From positions 3,773,812 to 3,837,811 of the forward strand of contig JAGVRJ010000001.1 of assembly GCA_019059635.1 (NCBI GenBank): 64,000 nt of DNA. The letters are read 5' to 3'. The stretch comes from Proales similis. Lineage: Eukaryota; Rotifera; Eurotatoria; Ploima; Proalidae. Position 1 is the first letter of the stretch. Each line of letters starts with the position of its first letter. Under the pieces are notes generated by a model. That model ran no database searches. It worked only from the letters and a program-made list of their open reading frames with translations, and was not told the origin of the DNA. Both the position numbers and the translations under genes were made by a program. Positions 14,436-25,794 of this stretch are shown here, one piece after another.

Positions 14436-17400
14436 ATGTCAGTACTAGCGTCCAAGAAGAAAATTGAGCTTGACCAGCCTTTGGTGGCTCCAACCAATCC
14501 CTCCAAAGTTCCCAATCATGTTTTGGATACAAGTAAGCAAGAATCATTTTAATTTTGATTTCTAATAAGAGTGATTTTCAAGAAATCTACGCGAAATTAT
14601 TACGGAATCGTATATTCGAGGCTAGTCCGGCTGAAGTCCACTTTGCTGGTTTCAGCGTTGACGAAAAACGAGAATGCTCACAAACATTGCGAATAATCAA
14701 CATTTCAGACCAGGTGCAAAGGATGACAATTCTTCCACCTCAGACAGAAAATTTCCGAATTCATTATATTAAACCTGTGAGTTAGTCGATTAAAATTTAG
14801 TGCATAAGCAACTTCATGTTGACGATTAAAGGATCGTTTGGTCCCGGGATTTTCTCTTGATATTCGCATCTATTTCATACCCAAAGAATATAAATATTAC
14901 AATGACGCGATTCGAATCTTTTCAGCTGTAAGGAATTGACACTTGAACTTTTTTACTTTTTCATTACTTGGAAACTGGACAATAGGACGAAGAAAACATT
15001 TATGTGCCGATTCATGCCTACCCTATATTGACAACGCACGATTTTCCGTCACGTTTCATTTTTCCTAAAATCCCGATTGGAAAGAAGTAATTAAGTTTTT
15101 CAAGATTTACTCACACTTTATCTTATTTGCGTCGAAGAGTCTGCCGAAAATTCAAGCTCCGCAGTACAGCACCTATAGAATTCGAATACTTGATAGAGGT
15201 TCTGCAGAAGCATTCGTCGTTCTCAATTGAACCTACTGAAGGTGAGCAAACAAAAAACAACAAATGAAATCGGAGTTAGGCATGATATGTTGGTTATGTT
15301 AGGAATCATTCCGTTCAATTCTGACGCCGAAATTAGCGTCATTTTCAGCCCTAAGGAGTTCTGTTCAACAAGCATGACAATTCAGTTGATTATATCGCAG
15401 TTTAACAGTAAACCTATTCTTTGCACCTTTTTTGGCGAGACTTCCCCTGGTCTCGAACGGTAAGTTAACCTTATCTTTTCGGCAAGAACCGGTCTAAAAC
15501 TTAAATTGAAGCGATTTGATCCGAAAGAATCTAAACGAGCAAAATAAGCGCATCGCCACCAAAATTACTCGACCTAAAAATCATTTGCAGCCGCTTTTGA
15601 GCACAAGTTCATCGACTTCACACAATTATGATCAAGACTCATCAGACGACAGGCTTTTGGAAGGAAGCGAGACATTCTCTTTTGCGGAACATGATTATCC
15701 AATCGACTTGGAGACAAACAATAAATCGGCTCAAAAAGCAGAATATAGTTCCCTTTACGGCGGATACAAATTTCCAGTCAAACTTGACTGTCCTTGGGCA
15801 GTATCTAATGTTCTTATTCAGAAAAAAGGAAAACTTAGTATAAAAGAGCTGCGCAAAAGTACTAGTCAAGCCGTAAAACTTTCTGCCCAAGCAAAAGTAA
15901 GGCCGGGAATTTCACTTGCTTGATTCGCATTATTTCCATCTAAGGCTTAATATCAGGAGCAATTATTTCTCAAAAAAGTAAACGCACTCACCGAGGAAGA
16001 ACGCAAAAACAAATTAAAGTGGCAGGTCAAATTGGGAGAAGAACTGATTAGTGATGAGGCAAGAGACGAAATTCAACATGCTCGGCTCAAAGCAGAACAC
16101 GATTATATGGTTTGCTTAATTTTTCAAAAAATAAAAAAGGCTACATAATATCTTAGCCTTGGTCCAGGTTTCAATTGGAATACCCTATTTTGAGCACGAA
16201 ATTGCTCGATCAAAAACTACCAAAACGGAATGCCGAACTTTCCGCTCTTTTCAGAGTGTAATCTACTATAATTTTTTTTAAAATTAATTTATCATTTTTT
16301 TTCAATTTTCTTATCATTCAGATTGCTCGCTTTGATGCTAAATTTGATTTTTCCAAAAATCAAACTTGGTCTCTTCGATTAAACGCGTGTACCAGGTTTA
16401 CTCAAGCCATCCGAAAGGTGAGTCTTAGGACACCATTACATTTTCAGACTTGATTGAGTTTTCGATAATAAGGTCGTCTACAGAAACAGAATAGTTGAAG
16501 TTCTTAAGAAACTTCGAATATTCCGAAGAGAATGGAATGAGTATTTATCGCAGCCTTTAGAGGGTAAAGACTCCGCCAAATACAAGTGCTCTTCTATAAT
16601 CATCGCATAATAGGAAATGAGGATTCACGATTTGACCTTGAAAACTTTGCCGGTACAACGATTGCTTTGTTTGATTGTCTTGATGTAACAAAAATTAAAC
16701 AAAATCATACGTTACAGAACAATACGTAGAAAAGTTGAATGGAGTTCAAGAAAACTACAACGATTTCAGTGGTGCTTTGAGTCGAAAGAATTTCGGGACC
16801 TATTTCTTTGCTCGCACTAATGAACACCACTCAAGTGATGAGAGTCAAGTAGGATGAGCTCAACAAAAAAATTAAATTTTTTTAGCTTAATTATTTATCT
16901 AGGCCCGACACTGTGAGAAATTTTCAAGCATCAGCCGGCTAGATTCTCTTGGAATGATTGCCATCCGAGATATCGAATTTCAACTAAAGAAGAAAACGAA
17001 TTTCATCAAATTGGCAACTCCCAAAAGCTTTGAGTTGAATCAAATGTGGACCCATGATCCTCTTATCGAATTTTTCTCCAAGCAAGATCACAAAATGCGT
17101 CTCAGAACTGGCGCTCACGACGAGCTGGCGAACGGACGGCCCCAAATCAATTCCAAACAAAACGAAAACACCGAGCCAGCTCAAAATGAATTTAAGATTA
17201 TAGATCCTCAATGGGATTTAGAAAGAATCAGCAAAAACACTTTCCCATCTCTACACGTTTTCGTAAGTTTCAATAAGATATAAGATTTAACCATCAGCTT
17301 GAAAGCGATTACTTAAGAATCCACAACCAAATATTCAATCGTTTTATTCTCCGTTGCCTTATTCTGGAGTGGCGCTAAACTATCATTTGAACCCCCAGCC

Positions 17401-18476
17401 TCAGTTTGAGAAAGATCAGCAGTTTAGTACTCAACGAAAATTTCTTGACCGAGAAGTAAGCAATTAATAGTGCAACTTAAATGCCAATACTCAATAACTC
17501 AAACTCAATAAGGATGTAATCAAAGGAAGCATGGGATGGAAAAAATTTCCTTCACAAAGTTTAATGTCTCTGAATAACCAGCCCACAATATCAGACGTAT
17601 GGCAACCAATAGAGACTCCTTCGCTTTGCAACGATTTATTCATCGAGCAGACGCCAAAGCTACTTAACAGTCTACCTGAAGCTGACAAGCCTTTTTTGTC
17701 AGACGAGGGGTAAACCGTGTCAGAAAGTCTGAAGAATTTTTTCCTAATTTTTTTGTAGTTCTCCTCGTTCTACCAAGAATGAGCTAAAAGGGATTGATGA
17801 AGATATTGTCAGGAGCGAATTCAAAATCCCCGACCTATTTGATCAAAAGGAAAAAGCGATTAAGGACGAGTAAGTTTGATAACAGGACTTTTTCAATTTC
17901 AAAAAATATTTTGCCTCCTTCTATTTCCACTCTTGCCGCTCTGATTGTCTAAATGATATGTCTAAATTATATACTTAAAGTTACCAGAAAAAATTGAATC
18001 GGGCCATGTTATACCGGCTCACTCCCCCTGAGTAAGTAGCTGCCATAGATATTGCGAGAGGCAGCACGGTTTAATAGGTTTTAAATCCCAGCAAAACAAA
18101 TCCCTCACCTTAACCACTGAGAATTTCAAAACAGCACCCTTGCCTAAACGAAATCTAGCTTATTCAGTCACTTGCACTTGAGAGCTAAGGTTCTGTTCTC
18201 TCGGCAGAAAGAATAGCATCGTTAGCTCTGACGCTTTGATTGGCTTTTGAAATTCCCCGCCCAATTAAGAACGTTCGTTTTATAATTTTTTTAAAAAATA
18301 GGGCGCCGTTCCCTTTGAGTGATAAGCTGCCACCGGCAAATGTGCCTCCGTCGCCCTTCGGCCAAATTGGATTAGAAGCAAGAACTCAACAACTGGAATA
18401 CTTCCTGCAAAAACAATTCAATGAACTCGGGATTAAAATTGAGACACGTTTATCTCAAAATAGCCACAATACATAA
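14436..18476 (+). CDS. CFAP221: CFAP221 (PCDP1), cilia central-pair protein
   Basis: CFAP221 is part of the C1d projection of the ciliary central pair and regulates calcium-dependent beating. The match to vertebrate CFAP221 is clear in several separate exons: SKVPNHVLD (about 14500), a YAKLLRNRIFEASPAEVHFAGF block ending in ILPPQTENFRIHYI (14585-14775), LIISQFNSKPILCTFFG (about 15390-15440), YKFPVKLDCPWAVSNVLIQK with GKLSIKELRKS (about 15765-15860), KWQVKLGEEL (about 16018), and PKLLNSLPEADK plus VRSEFKIPDLF near the C-terminus (17650-17850). About a dozen short introns separate them, plus one of about 430 nt (17871-18301). The stop is at 18474-18476. A calmodulin-like gene lies 3.5 kb downstream, but I see no direct link. 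Exon ends are approximate. Confidence 0.88.
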
Positions 18477-18846
18477 CAGCTTTGGACAATCGAAAAACGT
18501 CTTCTCTTTCATTTATTCAATTTTTTTCATGCTTGCGCTCGAAGAATAAATCTACAGTATCTATTTATTAGCAGTTTTTGAACTCTTTATTGCTCTATGC
18601 TACTTACACGAATAACTATTGTTTTTACTTTACACTGCATAAATTATCGGGCTAATGGCAGAAAGAAATGCCATTTACATTAAATAGAAATTTCTTTTAA
18701 GAAAATTTCGTATTATGATGCCATAATACTTCAAGAAAATTATAATAAACATTAGAAAATTTAACTTAAGCAAAGTAGGTTGGCACATTTGGAAGTAAAT
18801 CAAGTTTTATGCAGTAGAGCGTGGCAATACCGCCTAGGAAATCAAG

Positions 18847-20684
18847 ATGCTTGGCCTTCCAACCGACTTCCCTTTCGTAAATCCGGTATTACAGAATCTG
18901 ACCAGTTGGCGCAAAGCTCAAGTAAATTTTAACTCGCTTAAAATTGATCTCTCGGTTTAAAAAGCTTTTTCTTAAAGATTATTCTAATGACAATCACTGT
19001 CTTTCCGATTCGACTAATTTTGGTATCAATTTTATTGGCAATCATCTGGATCCTATCGATCATCACCAATTTAGGTTTAGGAGACAATTCCACCCCAGTT
19101 TCCGGCTGGCCTAAGTAAGAGAAAAATTCTTTTACTTGACTATATTTGAGCTTTAACATTCGACAAAAAGACTCTTAATGTATCCAATTCTTCGTTTTTT
19201 ATGCCGAATGGTGTTTTTTGTCGCTAGCTTCCATAATATTAGAGTTATTGGTCAACCCGATTACAAAGTCCCAATTATGGTCATTGCACCTCATACAAGC
19301 TTCTTTGACACGATATTAGTTGTGTTTCTCAACTTTACCAGTGTTGTTAGTCGGGAAGGAAACGATAAGATAATGCTTTTCGGAAATTTGACAAAAATGT
19401 GCCAGCCAATCATTGTTGACCGCGATCACAGGAGCAGCCGCAAAACAACAATTGAAAAAATTAAAGAGAGAGCCAACTCTACATTAGACTGGCCTCCTAT
19501 TGCCATTTTTCCTGAAGGCACGTGCACCAACAGAAATTCTATTGTTCGATTCAAGGTCGGCGCTTTTAAAGCGGGAGTACCGGTCCAGCCAGTATGTTTG
19601 AAGTACAATATTGGATCATTTGACTCAATCACTTGGACTTGGTTCGGTAAAAAATAAGTTGCTACACCAGCATATATGAGTTAATGTAAAAGAAAGATTT
19701 TAAGGTCCTCATCCATTTGTTTTGTGTTGGCTCACTCTGTGTCAATTCAATGTTACACTTGAATACCATTTCTTGCCAATATACCAACCAAGTGAAGAAG
19801 AGCTTAAAGATCCCTTTCTCTATTGTGAAAATGTCCGTACTCTTATGAGCGAGTATCTCTCCGTACCCAGGTCGGAACTTTCCTACGAAGATGGGAAGTT
19901 GATCAATTACTTGCAGAACCACGAGCCATACCTTAATGTTGAAGATATCATTTCGCTTCGAAAACGAACCAAGTAAGAGATAGATTTTTTCATTTTAATA
20001 AATAAGCTTTAAATTGTTTTTTTTTCTAGCTTTAAAAGTGCTGTGTGCTTTATTCATGTGTTGAAGTATTTTAACAGTATCTGTTCTTCAGATAATCACC
20101 TCTGTTTTCAAAGCGATTTCGAGAAAAAATTAGGCATAGCCGACCACCAGGAACTGGAGAGGATTTTTAAACTTTTTGATAAAGTAAATAGACTAGAGTC
20201 TTCCTATAACTGAAGAACTTAAACTTGACCAACCACTCTGCTTTTAGAATTGTAAAGGAAATATTTCACTCGAAGAGTTTGTTGAAGTAGTTTCAACTTC
20301 ACCAAAAGAAATTCAGGAAGAAGAATCGAGAAAAAACTTTATAAACGAGTTTTTGATGGTATTTTTGTTTTCTTCTTGCTTTGAATGAACGTTCAGAATT
20401 CTTTTTATTTCAAAGAGCTTGGATTCTTTCGGCCCAAACGAATGGGCTGATTTTGAGAAATTTGAAAGAGAAATTTTTCGAAAACTAGGAGTAAAATTTG
20501 ATAAAAGCTGCTGGCTAACCAAGGATTCAACTTCAAAACGACTCCATAGAGGTAAAAATCAAATATAAAATATGTTTCGTAACCAGTCCTCAACAATTTT
20601 CAAAGAATCACTCACAACGCACCTGGCCGAGAACCTAATTTTCATAATCTTTTTGAGAGCTCGTCTCGACAATCACAGCCTTAA
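18847..20684 (+). CDS. LPCAT: LPCAT1/2-type lysophospholipid acyltransferase
   Basis: ER membrane acyltransferase of the AGPAT family that reacylates lysophospholipids. The first exon starts at 18847 (MLGLPTDFPFVNPVLQNLTSW). A transmembrane segment follows (LILVSILLAIIWILSIIT, about 19005-19060). The catalytic block contains APHTSFFD (the HxxxxD motif) and FPEGTCTNR (the substrate-binding EGTCTN motif), with VPVQPVCLKY and SITWTWFG as in vertebrate LPCAT1/2. The C-terminal part has an EF-hand (LFDK joined across an intron to NCKGNISLEE) and degenerate helices. The end at 20682-20684 (SRQSQP) lacks the KKDD-type ER retrieval signal of human LPCAT2. Whether it is LPCAT1, 2 or 4 cannot be settled here. 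Confidence 0.88.
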
Positions 20685-21060
20685 CTTGAATAGTCTACCT
20701 CGTCCCGAACAATTTTAATTGTCAAATCATAAAGTTTTAAGCTTCAATTAGTTTCAGATTAATAAAATTCAAGTTTATTTAGTAATTATATTGAGTGAAA
20801 GAATCATCGGCGGATTGACTTTACATGTTATATATTAATTCAATCTCTTCTTAACGAGTATGTGGGAGGTGTATGTTGCCCTGGAGCTTGTTTTATCTCT
20901 ATAGCCATGGCCTTTATACTCCGATTTTCCGAGCTGATTTGCATTTAAATTGGGAAAGTGCTTTAAACTAGCCTATAAAACAACCTAGAGTACGAGCTGT
21001 GTCACTTTTCGACATTAAGATTTGAGTTTAAGATTTGAATTCAACATTCTTTTAGCAAAG
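20685..21060. other. Intergenic region
   Basis: AT-rich gap with AATAAA-like signals near 20760. A pyrimidine tract with AG (TTCTTTTAG, about 21047-21055) just before the next ATG looks like a splice acceptor, so a 5' UTR intron or trans-splicing is possible. Confidence 0.45.
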
Positions 21061-21246
21061 ATGAGTGACAGCGATCAACAAGTCAATCTGAATCAAACCA
21101 AAGAAAATACAGAAGTGGAGCAACAGCCATCATCGGATGAATCTGAAACTATTCAAACTAGAGACCTTCCTGAAGAATCGGATTCATCTCCGCTCGAGAC
21201 AAGAGAAGCTCCCGCTGAATCAAGAGAGCTACCCAGCGCTGATTAA
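21061..21246 (+). CDS. Small acidic disordered protein
   Basis: A 61-residue frame starting MSDSDQQVNLNQTKEN, rich in Glu, Ser and Asp, with a repeated TRDLPEE / TREAPAE / SRELPSAD motif. A splice acceptor-like TTTTAG sits 6 bases upstream of the ATG and an AATAAA lies at about 21357. It has no recognised family and no hydrophobic segment. The tripeptide-like repetition suggests a genuine coding frame, but the evidence is thin. Confidence 0.45.
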   Translation: MSDSDQQVNLNQTKENTEVEQQPSSDESETIQTRDLPEESDSSPLETREAPAESRELPSAD

Positions 21247-22000
21247 AAAGCATTAATACTTGAACTAATCGTAACAATTGCATCTTTCGGCGCTTATCTT
21301 AGGCTTAGAAATGAAAACAAGAACGAATAATTTTAATCTCATCATTTAAGTGAGAAAATAAAACGACTCGCTGTGTTGCCTCTTTATTTGGCAATCATCA
21401 TTTATTTTGTCTGTAATCGAGGGCTCTGAGTATGGCCATATTCGAAGCTTAAAATCATCGATAGATTAAGAATGAAAAGTGCCGGGTGAGGTAGCATTTA
21501 TGGTATGAAAGCTCAAGATACTGCGTAGTGGCTGCTATACGGATGCTATTCTACAGCATGAATGAATGAATCTCTGGTCGGATTCGCTAAACCCATAAGC
21601 TACTTGAACCTTCATATTAAAGCAGCTCATTTGAACTCAGGTGGCACCGAAGCGATCGAGCGATCTTGTATAGCCTCAGTTCTTCTTCTGCGTACAGAAA
21701 ATTATTTATGTTTGCCTGCCTACAGCCAATTAGACCTTCATCCATCTCACGCGCTTTCTTCTATGTCTGTCTGGCTCGTCTTGGTGTTGTATTATTCCTT
21801 TACATCTTGCGAATAAGCCAGTTCATTTAGCTGCGTTTGTTAATTTCGTAATAAAAAGTTTTCTTACACACATAAATAATAAGTTCGAGGCGCAGATTTG
21901 AAACTCTTTGATCTGTTTGTACACAATTCAAGAGCTGTCTGCGGTGCCTGCCAGTCCCTATTTTCTCGCATTTTCATTTCAAAATCATCATCATAAAGCT
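21247..22000. other. Intergenic / upstream region
   Basis: About 750 bp. An 84-codon open frame (21562-21816) has no family resemblance. The frame of the next gene is open from an earlier ATG at 21908, but the sequence there looks like a leader rather than conserved protein. Confidence 0.4.
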
Positions 22001-23599
22001 ATGAGCAAGTCAAGTCCGGTCAAACCTCTATTGAAGCCTGAAAATTCAAAGCCAAAGCAAAGATCAAAGAGTGATATTGAGTTGAAGATTTCTTCATCTT
22101 ACCATAATAAGGCAGAGGTACCAAACAATGACTTCAGTAATCAAAGTCATCAGGAGCAAATAAATTCAAGTCAACCACCGCCAATCGAGACAAGCAATCA
22201 ATCGGTCATTGAAAACAAATTAGTAGATGTGCCTCTGAGACAAGCACAAATGTTAAAAGATGGCTTGCTTATCACCCAAGAGACTGATCAATCGGAATTA
22301 AAGCCCACTGAAGCTGTGGCCAAAAATTCCGTAAAAGCCTCGAATTTAATCGAACAAAATGAAAAAATAATCACCGAAAATTCAAATACATCATCTCAGA
22401 AACCTACAGACGTAACATGTAAAAACACCGACGTCAGTCCAAGTGCCTTTCAAACTTTAAGTATCAATGACATGAAAATAAACAATCTTGCCGAGGAAAT
22501 TCAACTTAGCAGTGTTTCAAATTCAGAAATTAAAGAGCTTCAAAATAAAGGAGCCCAAGCCGAGACACCACCCGAAATACCCAAAGCGATGGTCTGTGAA
22601 ATTTTTGAACCGTCAAATGATCAGCGAGACACCGAAATGGTTGAAAATAAAGGCGAGAGCTCTGAAACCTCTCCCTCAAATAATATTCTCACTAATCCAA
22701 ATATCTTAAACGGTGTTAAAAATCCAGAGCGTTCAAGCACTGTAAGATATTTGCACTCCAAATTTAAGAGATTTTAATCTAAAACAAAACAAATAGGAAT
22801 GCATTAATCATAAAAATAAGGAAAAACATGAGTTAGCTACTTCTTATGGTTTTACTGAAGATCAAGTCGGAAGTAACTTTTTCACTTATTTTTGCCTAGC
22901 TTTTCTAAGAATTAAATTAAATAATCGTCTAGTGTTCGAGGAAGCTTTTCAAATATTCGACAAAGATAGTGACGGCTTTATCACTTTAGCTGAAATTCGC
23001 ACTGTCATGAACTCTCTCGGGTTTTATCCGGCTGATGAATACATTAAAAAGAGAATTGAAGCAATTGATAACGATAGTAAGAAAATATGCTCACTGACAT
23101 TTCAAGATACTGATTTGAAGCACGCGCAATGTCAAGATAGCGGAACCGTTGACTTTGGCGAATTTATAGGAATGATGTCTAAATTTAGGCAAAAGAAAAC
23201 TCCGGCCGAACTCGATCAAGAGCTTCATGAAGTCTTTCAAGTTAGCTGAATTCAAAACTTAACTTAAGTGAAAATCGCATAAAATCTATTCGAAAATCTA
23301 GATTATAGATCGCAATCAAGACGGCTTTATCGACCACGATGAGCTCAAGGATGTTCTCTTGAAATTAGGCGAAAACATCACTGATGTAAGAGTATGATTA
23401 ATTCGATCGGTAAGCATCAATAACTGATTTTCTGCAGGATGAAGTGAGAGACATGATTAAGGAAGCTGATTTGAATCATGACTCCAAAGTTTCGTTTGCA
23501 GGTAAAACAACCAGCTAGAATATTGTGTATTTGACTAAAACATGCTTCAAATCATTTTTAGAATTCAAGTCAATATTGCACGAGCATAAAGCAAAATGA
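22001..23599 (+). CDS. Four-EF-hand calmodulin-like protein with long disordered N-terminus
   Basis: The first exon (22001-22740) encodes about 247 Ser/Glu/Asn-rich residues. A 57-nt intron (about 22741-22797) joins it in frame to a short exon ending YGFTEDQVG, and the next exon begins MFEEAFQIF. The four calcium loops are DKDSDGFITLAE, DNDNSGTVDFGE (assembled after removing an in-frame intron of about 60 nt near 23075-23135 that carries no stop), DRNQDGFIDHDE and DLNHDSKVSFAE. All have the position-1 Asp and position-12 Glu. The C-terminal half closely follows calmodulin (KLGENITDDEVRDMIKEADLN). The protein ends at 23599. The fusion to the disordered segment rests on one splice prediction; without it this would be an ordinary calmodulin-like gene of about 160 residues. 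Confidence 0.72.
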
Positions 23600-23795
23600 G
23601 TATTATCTTGAAGTTTTTTCAAAATTTTGGACGACCCATTCGAAGCTAGTCGAATCGAAATTTTCATATTGGATCTAAGATGTTTTGCCGAAAATTTTCT
23701 CAGATTGTAATTTTGAAATAAACCCTCACCCAGGCGATGAAATAGGTCTTTAAATTGAACCGTTTATTTTGCGAAATGGCTTCAATTCACCAAAT

Positions 23796-24407
23796 TTATT
23801 TTGCTTTGTTGGCCTTTCGCTCCTTCAATCGGAGTTTACCCAACTCAAGGTTGATAATTCGGTTGCGCTTAAAAGGCAAAAGTAAATCCTGATGTTTGTT
23901 TAAATGAATAATGAATTCTTCAACTTACAGCTTGCTTGGCTCTCATTAGCTTGAATCGCTCGAAGTCAGAGAGATTGGCACGAATTCTGCGAGCCTCAAG
24001 TCGCTTAGCCCATTTGGTCTCTGCCCACTTTTTATCGATTTCAGCCTTTTCCCAAGCCTTTCGCACGGTCTTTTCACGAGCGCCATGGGGAATGCTAACG
24101 ACGAACTTGGTCAAGTACAAGCACTTGATGTTGATTATCTGTCGTCGGACACCCGGGCCATCAACCAATGCCTAAACAAAAATATTGGCTTGGAGAAAAT
24201 GTCTGGATAAATTTCCATCTGGCTATTTACTCTGTTTTGGTCAACGAGGTCGACAATGACAACCAGTTTTCCCTGCTCGGGTCCAATGGCTACATATGCA
24301 ACTCGACCGATTTGAACGAACTTTCCTTGGGTCTTTTATAAGTAAATTTAGTTCCAGTAAGCGAGATAAGGGACCGATTAAATCGGATTAAGAAGCGCAC
24401 TTACCAT
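23796..24407 (-). CDS. RPL14: RPL14 (eL14), large-subunit ribosomal protein
   Basis: Eukaryotic ribosomal protein eL14. The first exon is only the initiator ATG (24405-24407) followed by an intron. The next exon gives [22 protein letters not shown] with the KOW-like fold and IVDLVDQNR, then [11 protein letters not shown] (the family VDGP signature), [22 protein letters not shown] and [20 protein letters not shown]. The last exon gives [23 protein letters not shown]. The protein has about 135 residues and lacks the Ala/Lys-rich tail of vertebrate eL14, as in many invertebrates and fungi. An intron directly after the start codon is common in ribosomal protein genes. Confidence 0.95.
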
Positions 24408-25233
24408 TTTGGTTAGTTTTGAGCCTCAACAAGTCACTTAGTTTCTCGTAGTGAATTCGATTTAGAATGCACGAAAGTAAGCTGCAGCAATTTTTTCAAA
24501 CACGAGTACGAATATATTAAATAGACCATACTTAAACGCTCGCTCGGACGCATTTCAAAATTAGATTCAACATTCGCTTAGAAGATTTTTATTCCTTATG
24601 CTTTGTGTCTAAGTTGATTTCCCTTCAGTATCCAAGTACTTTTACTCCTAGAATTTCCTGTGACGTCTTGATTATTCTGAGTTTTGGAAATTTTCAGTAC
24701 AAATTCAAACCATGAAATTCAAGCTCATATAAAAATGGAAAACTAGCCAAATTAGGGACAATATTTCTGGGGTACTATATCATAAGTGCTTTCGACGGAA
24801 TGGTGTATGAGATTGAAAAAAAAAGATTTATAGTCTTATAGAGTACGTGTTGATGCCGTTGTTTTCTTAGTCACGCGAATTTGTTTACGCGATGGGCAAT
24901 AAAGGCTACGGTTACGATTGAAATGGTCCCAGCGGCCTAAAAATATTCCTGCGATTTTAATTTAGAAATAGCAGTAGACGAAATTATGCCGCAGTGCTTG
25001 ACACAAATTGAATAATTGTGTCCAACTGAATGGGTCGAACGGGCGAAAATATGCTCGAATTGTTGCTCGGCCAATCTAGCTTCTAATTATGGAAGAAATA
25101 ACAAATGAATGACGGTGAATGGAATCAAGCGCTTTTTAAAGCCTTCCTCTCTATTCTCGATAACTATTACACAATTTTACCTCGACCTATTTTGACTTGT
25201 TAGATTTAAACTAATCGCCATCAAATCTCAAGA
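24408..25233. other. Intergenic region between RPL14 and Ly-6-like gene
   Basis: Divergent interval of about 0.8 kb that must contain both promoters. I saw no RNA gene, repeat or coding exon in it. Confidence 0.5.
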
Positions 25234-25650
25234 ATGTTCAAGGCACTATGTTTCGCTTCCAGCTTTTTTCTTTTACTGTTCACAAAGAGTTCGTGTGCCT
25301 TGCGCTGTTACTCGTGTTCAACCGAAGCTGGCGATCAGTTTTGTACAGAGGACAATTTCAGTCAAAATTTAACCTCAGTTGTGGAATGCGCACAAAAAAA
25401 CGATGTATGTGTCCGAGCAATTCAGCTTAGCAATTCCAGAGCTTTGTCAAATATTGGAAGCACCGTTTTCCGATCTTGTGGATCAAGCAATCTCTCATCG
25501 AACCCGGAGATCACCAGTCTTGGTTTCTATCCTCTTCGGAATCAGTGCATAACTTATCGGGTTTCAGAGGGGCTCTTTGCTGATTCAACTTTTCTGATCT
25601 GCTCTTGTACCAACGAGCTGAGCAACAAAAAAGGAGAGATGAGCTGCTAG
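25234..25650 (+). CDS. Secreted Ly-6/uPAR-like (three-finger fold) protein
   Basis: A 138-residue protein with a strong signal peptide (MFKALCFASSFFLLLFTKSSC) followed at once by LRCYSCST, the typical start of an Ly-6/uPAR domain, then further cysteines (FCTED, VECAQ, DVCVR, FRSCG, NQCITY, ICSCTNE). The tail ends KKGEMSC without a hydrophobic GPI-addition segment, so it is probably secreted or lost the anchor. The usual terminal CCxxDxCN is replaced by CSCTNELSN. Ly-6-like proteins in animals modulate receptors, channels and septate junctions; the target here is unknown. Confidence 0.7.
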   Translation: MFKALCFASSFFLLLFTKSSCALRCYSCSTEAGDQFCTEDNFSQNLTSVVECAQKNDVCVRAIQLSNSRALSNIGSTVFRSCGSSNLSSNPEITSLGFYPLRNQCITYRVSEGLFADSTFLICSCTNELSNKKGEMSC

Positions 25651-25794
25651 CATTCACAAAGCTTTTCAGCCCAAATTCAAGAGTTGAATAAGTCAAGAAA
25701 AAGTCAAGAATAAATTAGCATCAAAGTGACTTTTACAAGAGTTTATTAATAAAGCTTTTTGTCAAAAATATAAAAATGAATTTACAGCCTTTTC

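Noticed and set aside
22741-22777. Stop at 22777 as true end of the disordered protein
   Set aside because: A GT-AG intron of normal length removes the stop and joins the frame to the EF-hand exons in phase; treated as one gene, with this uncertainty stated.
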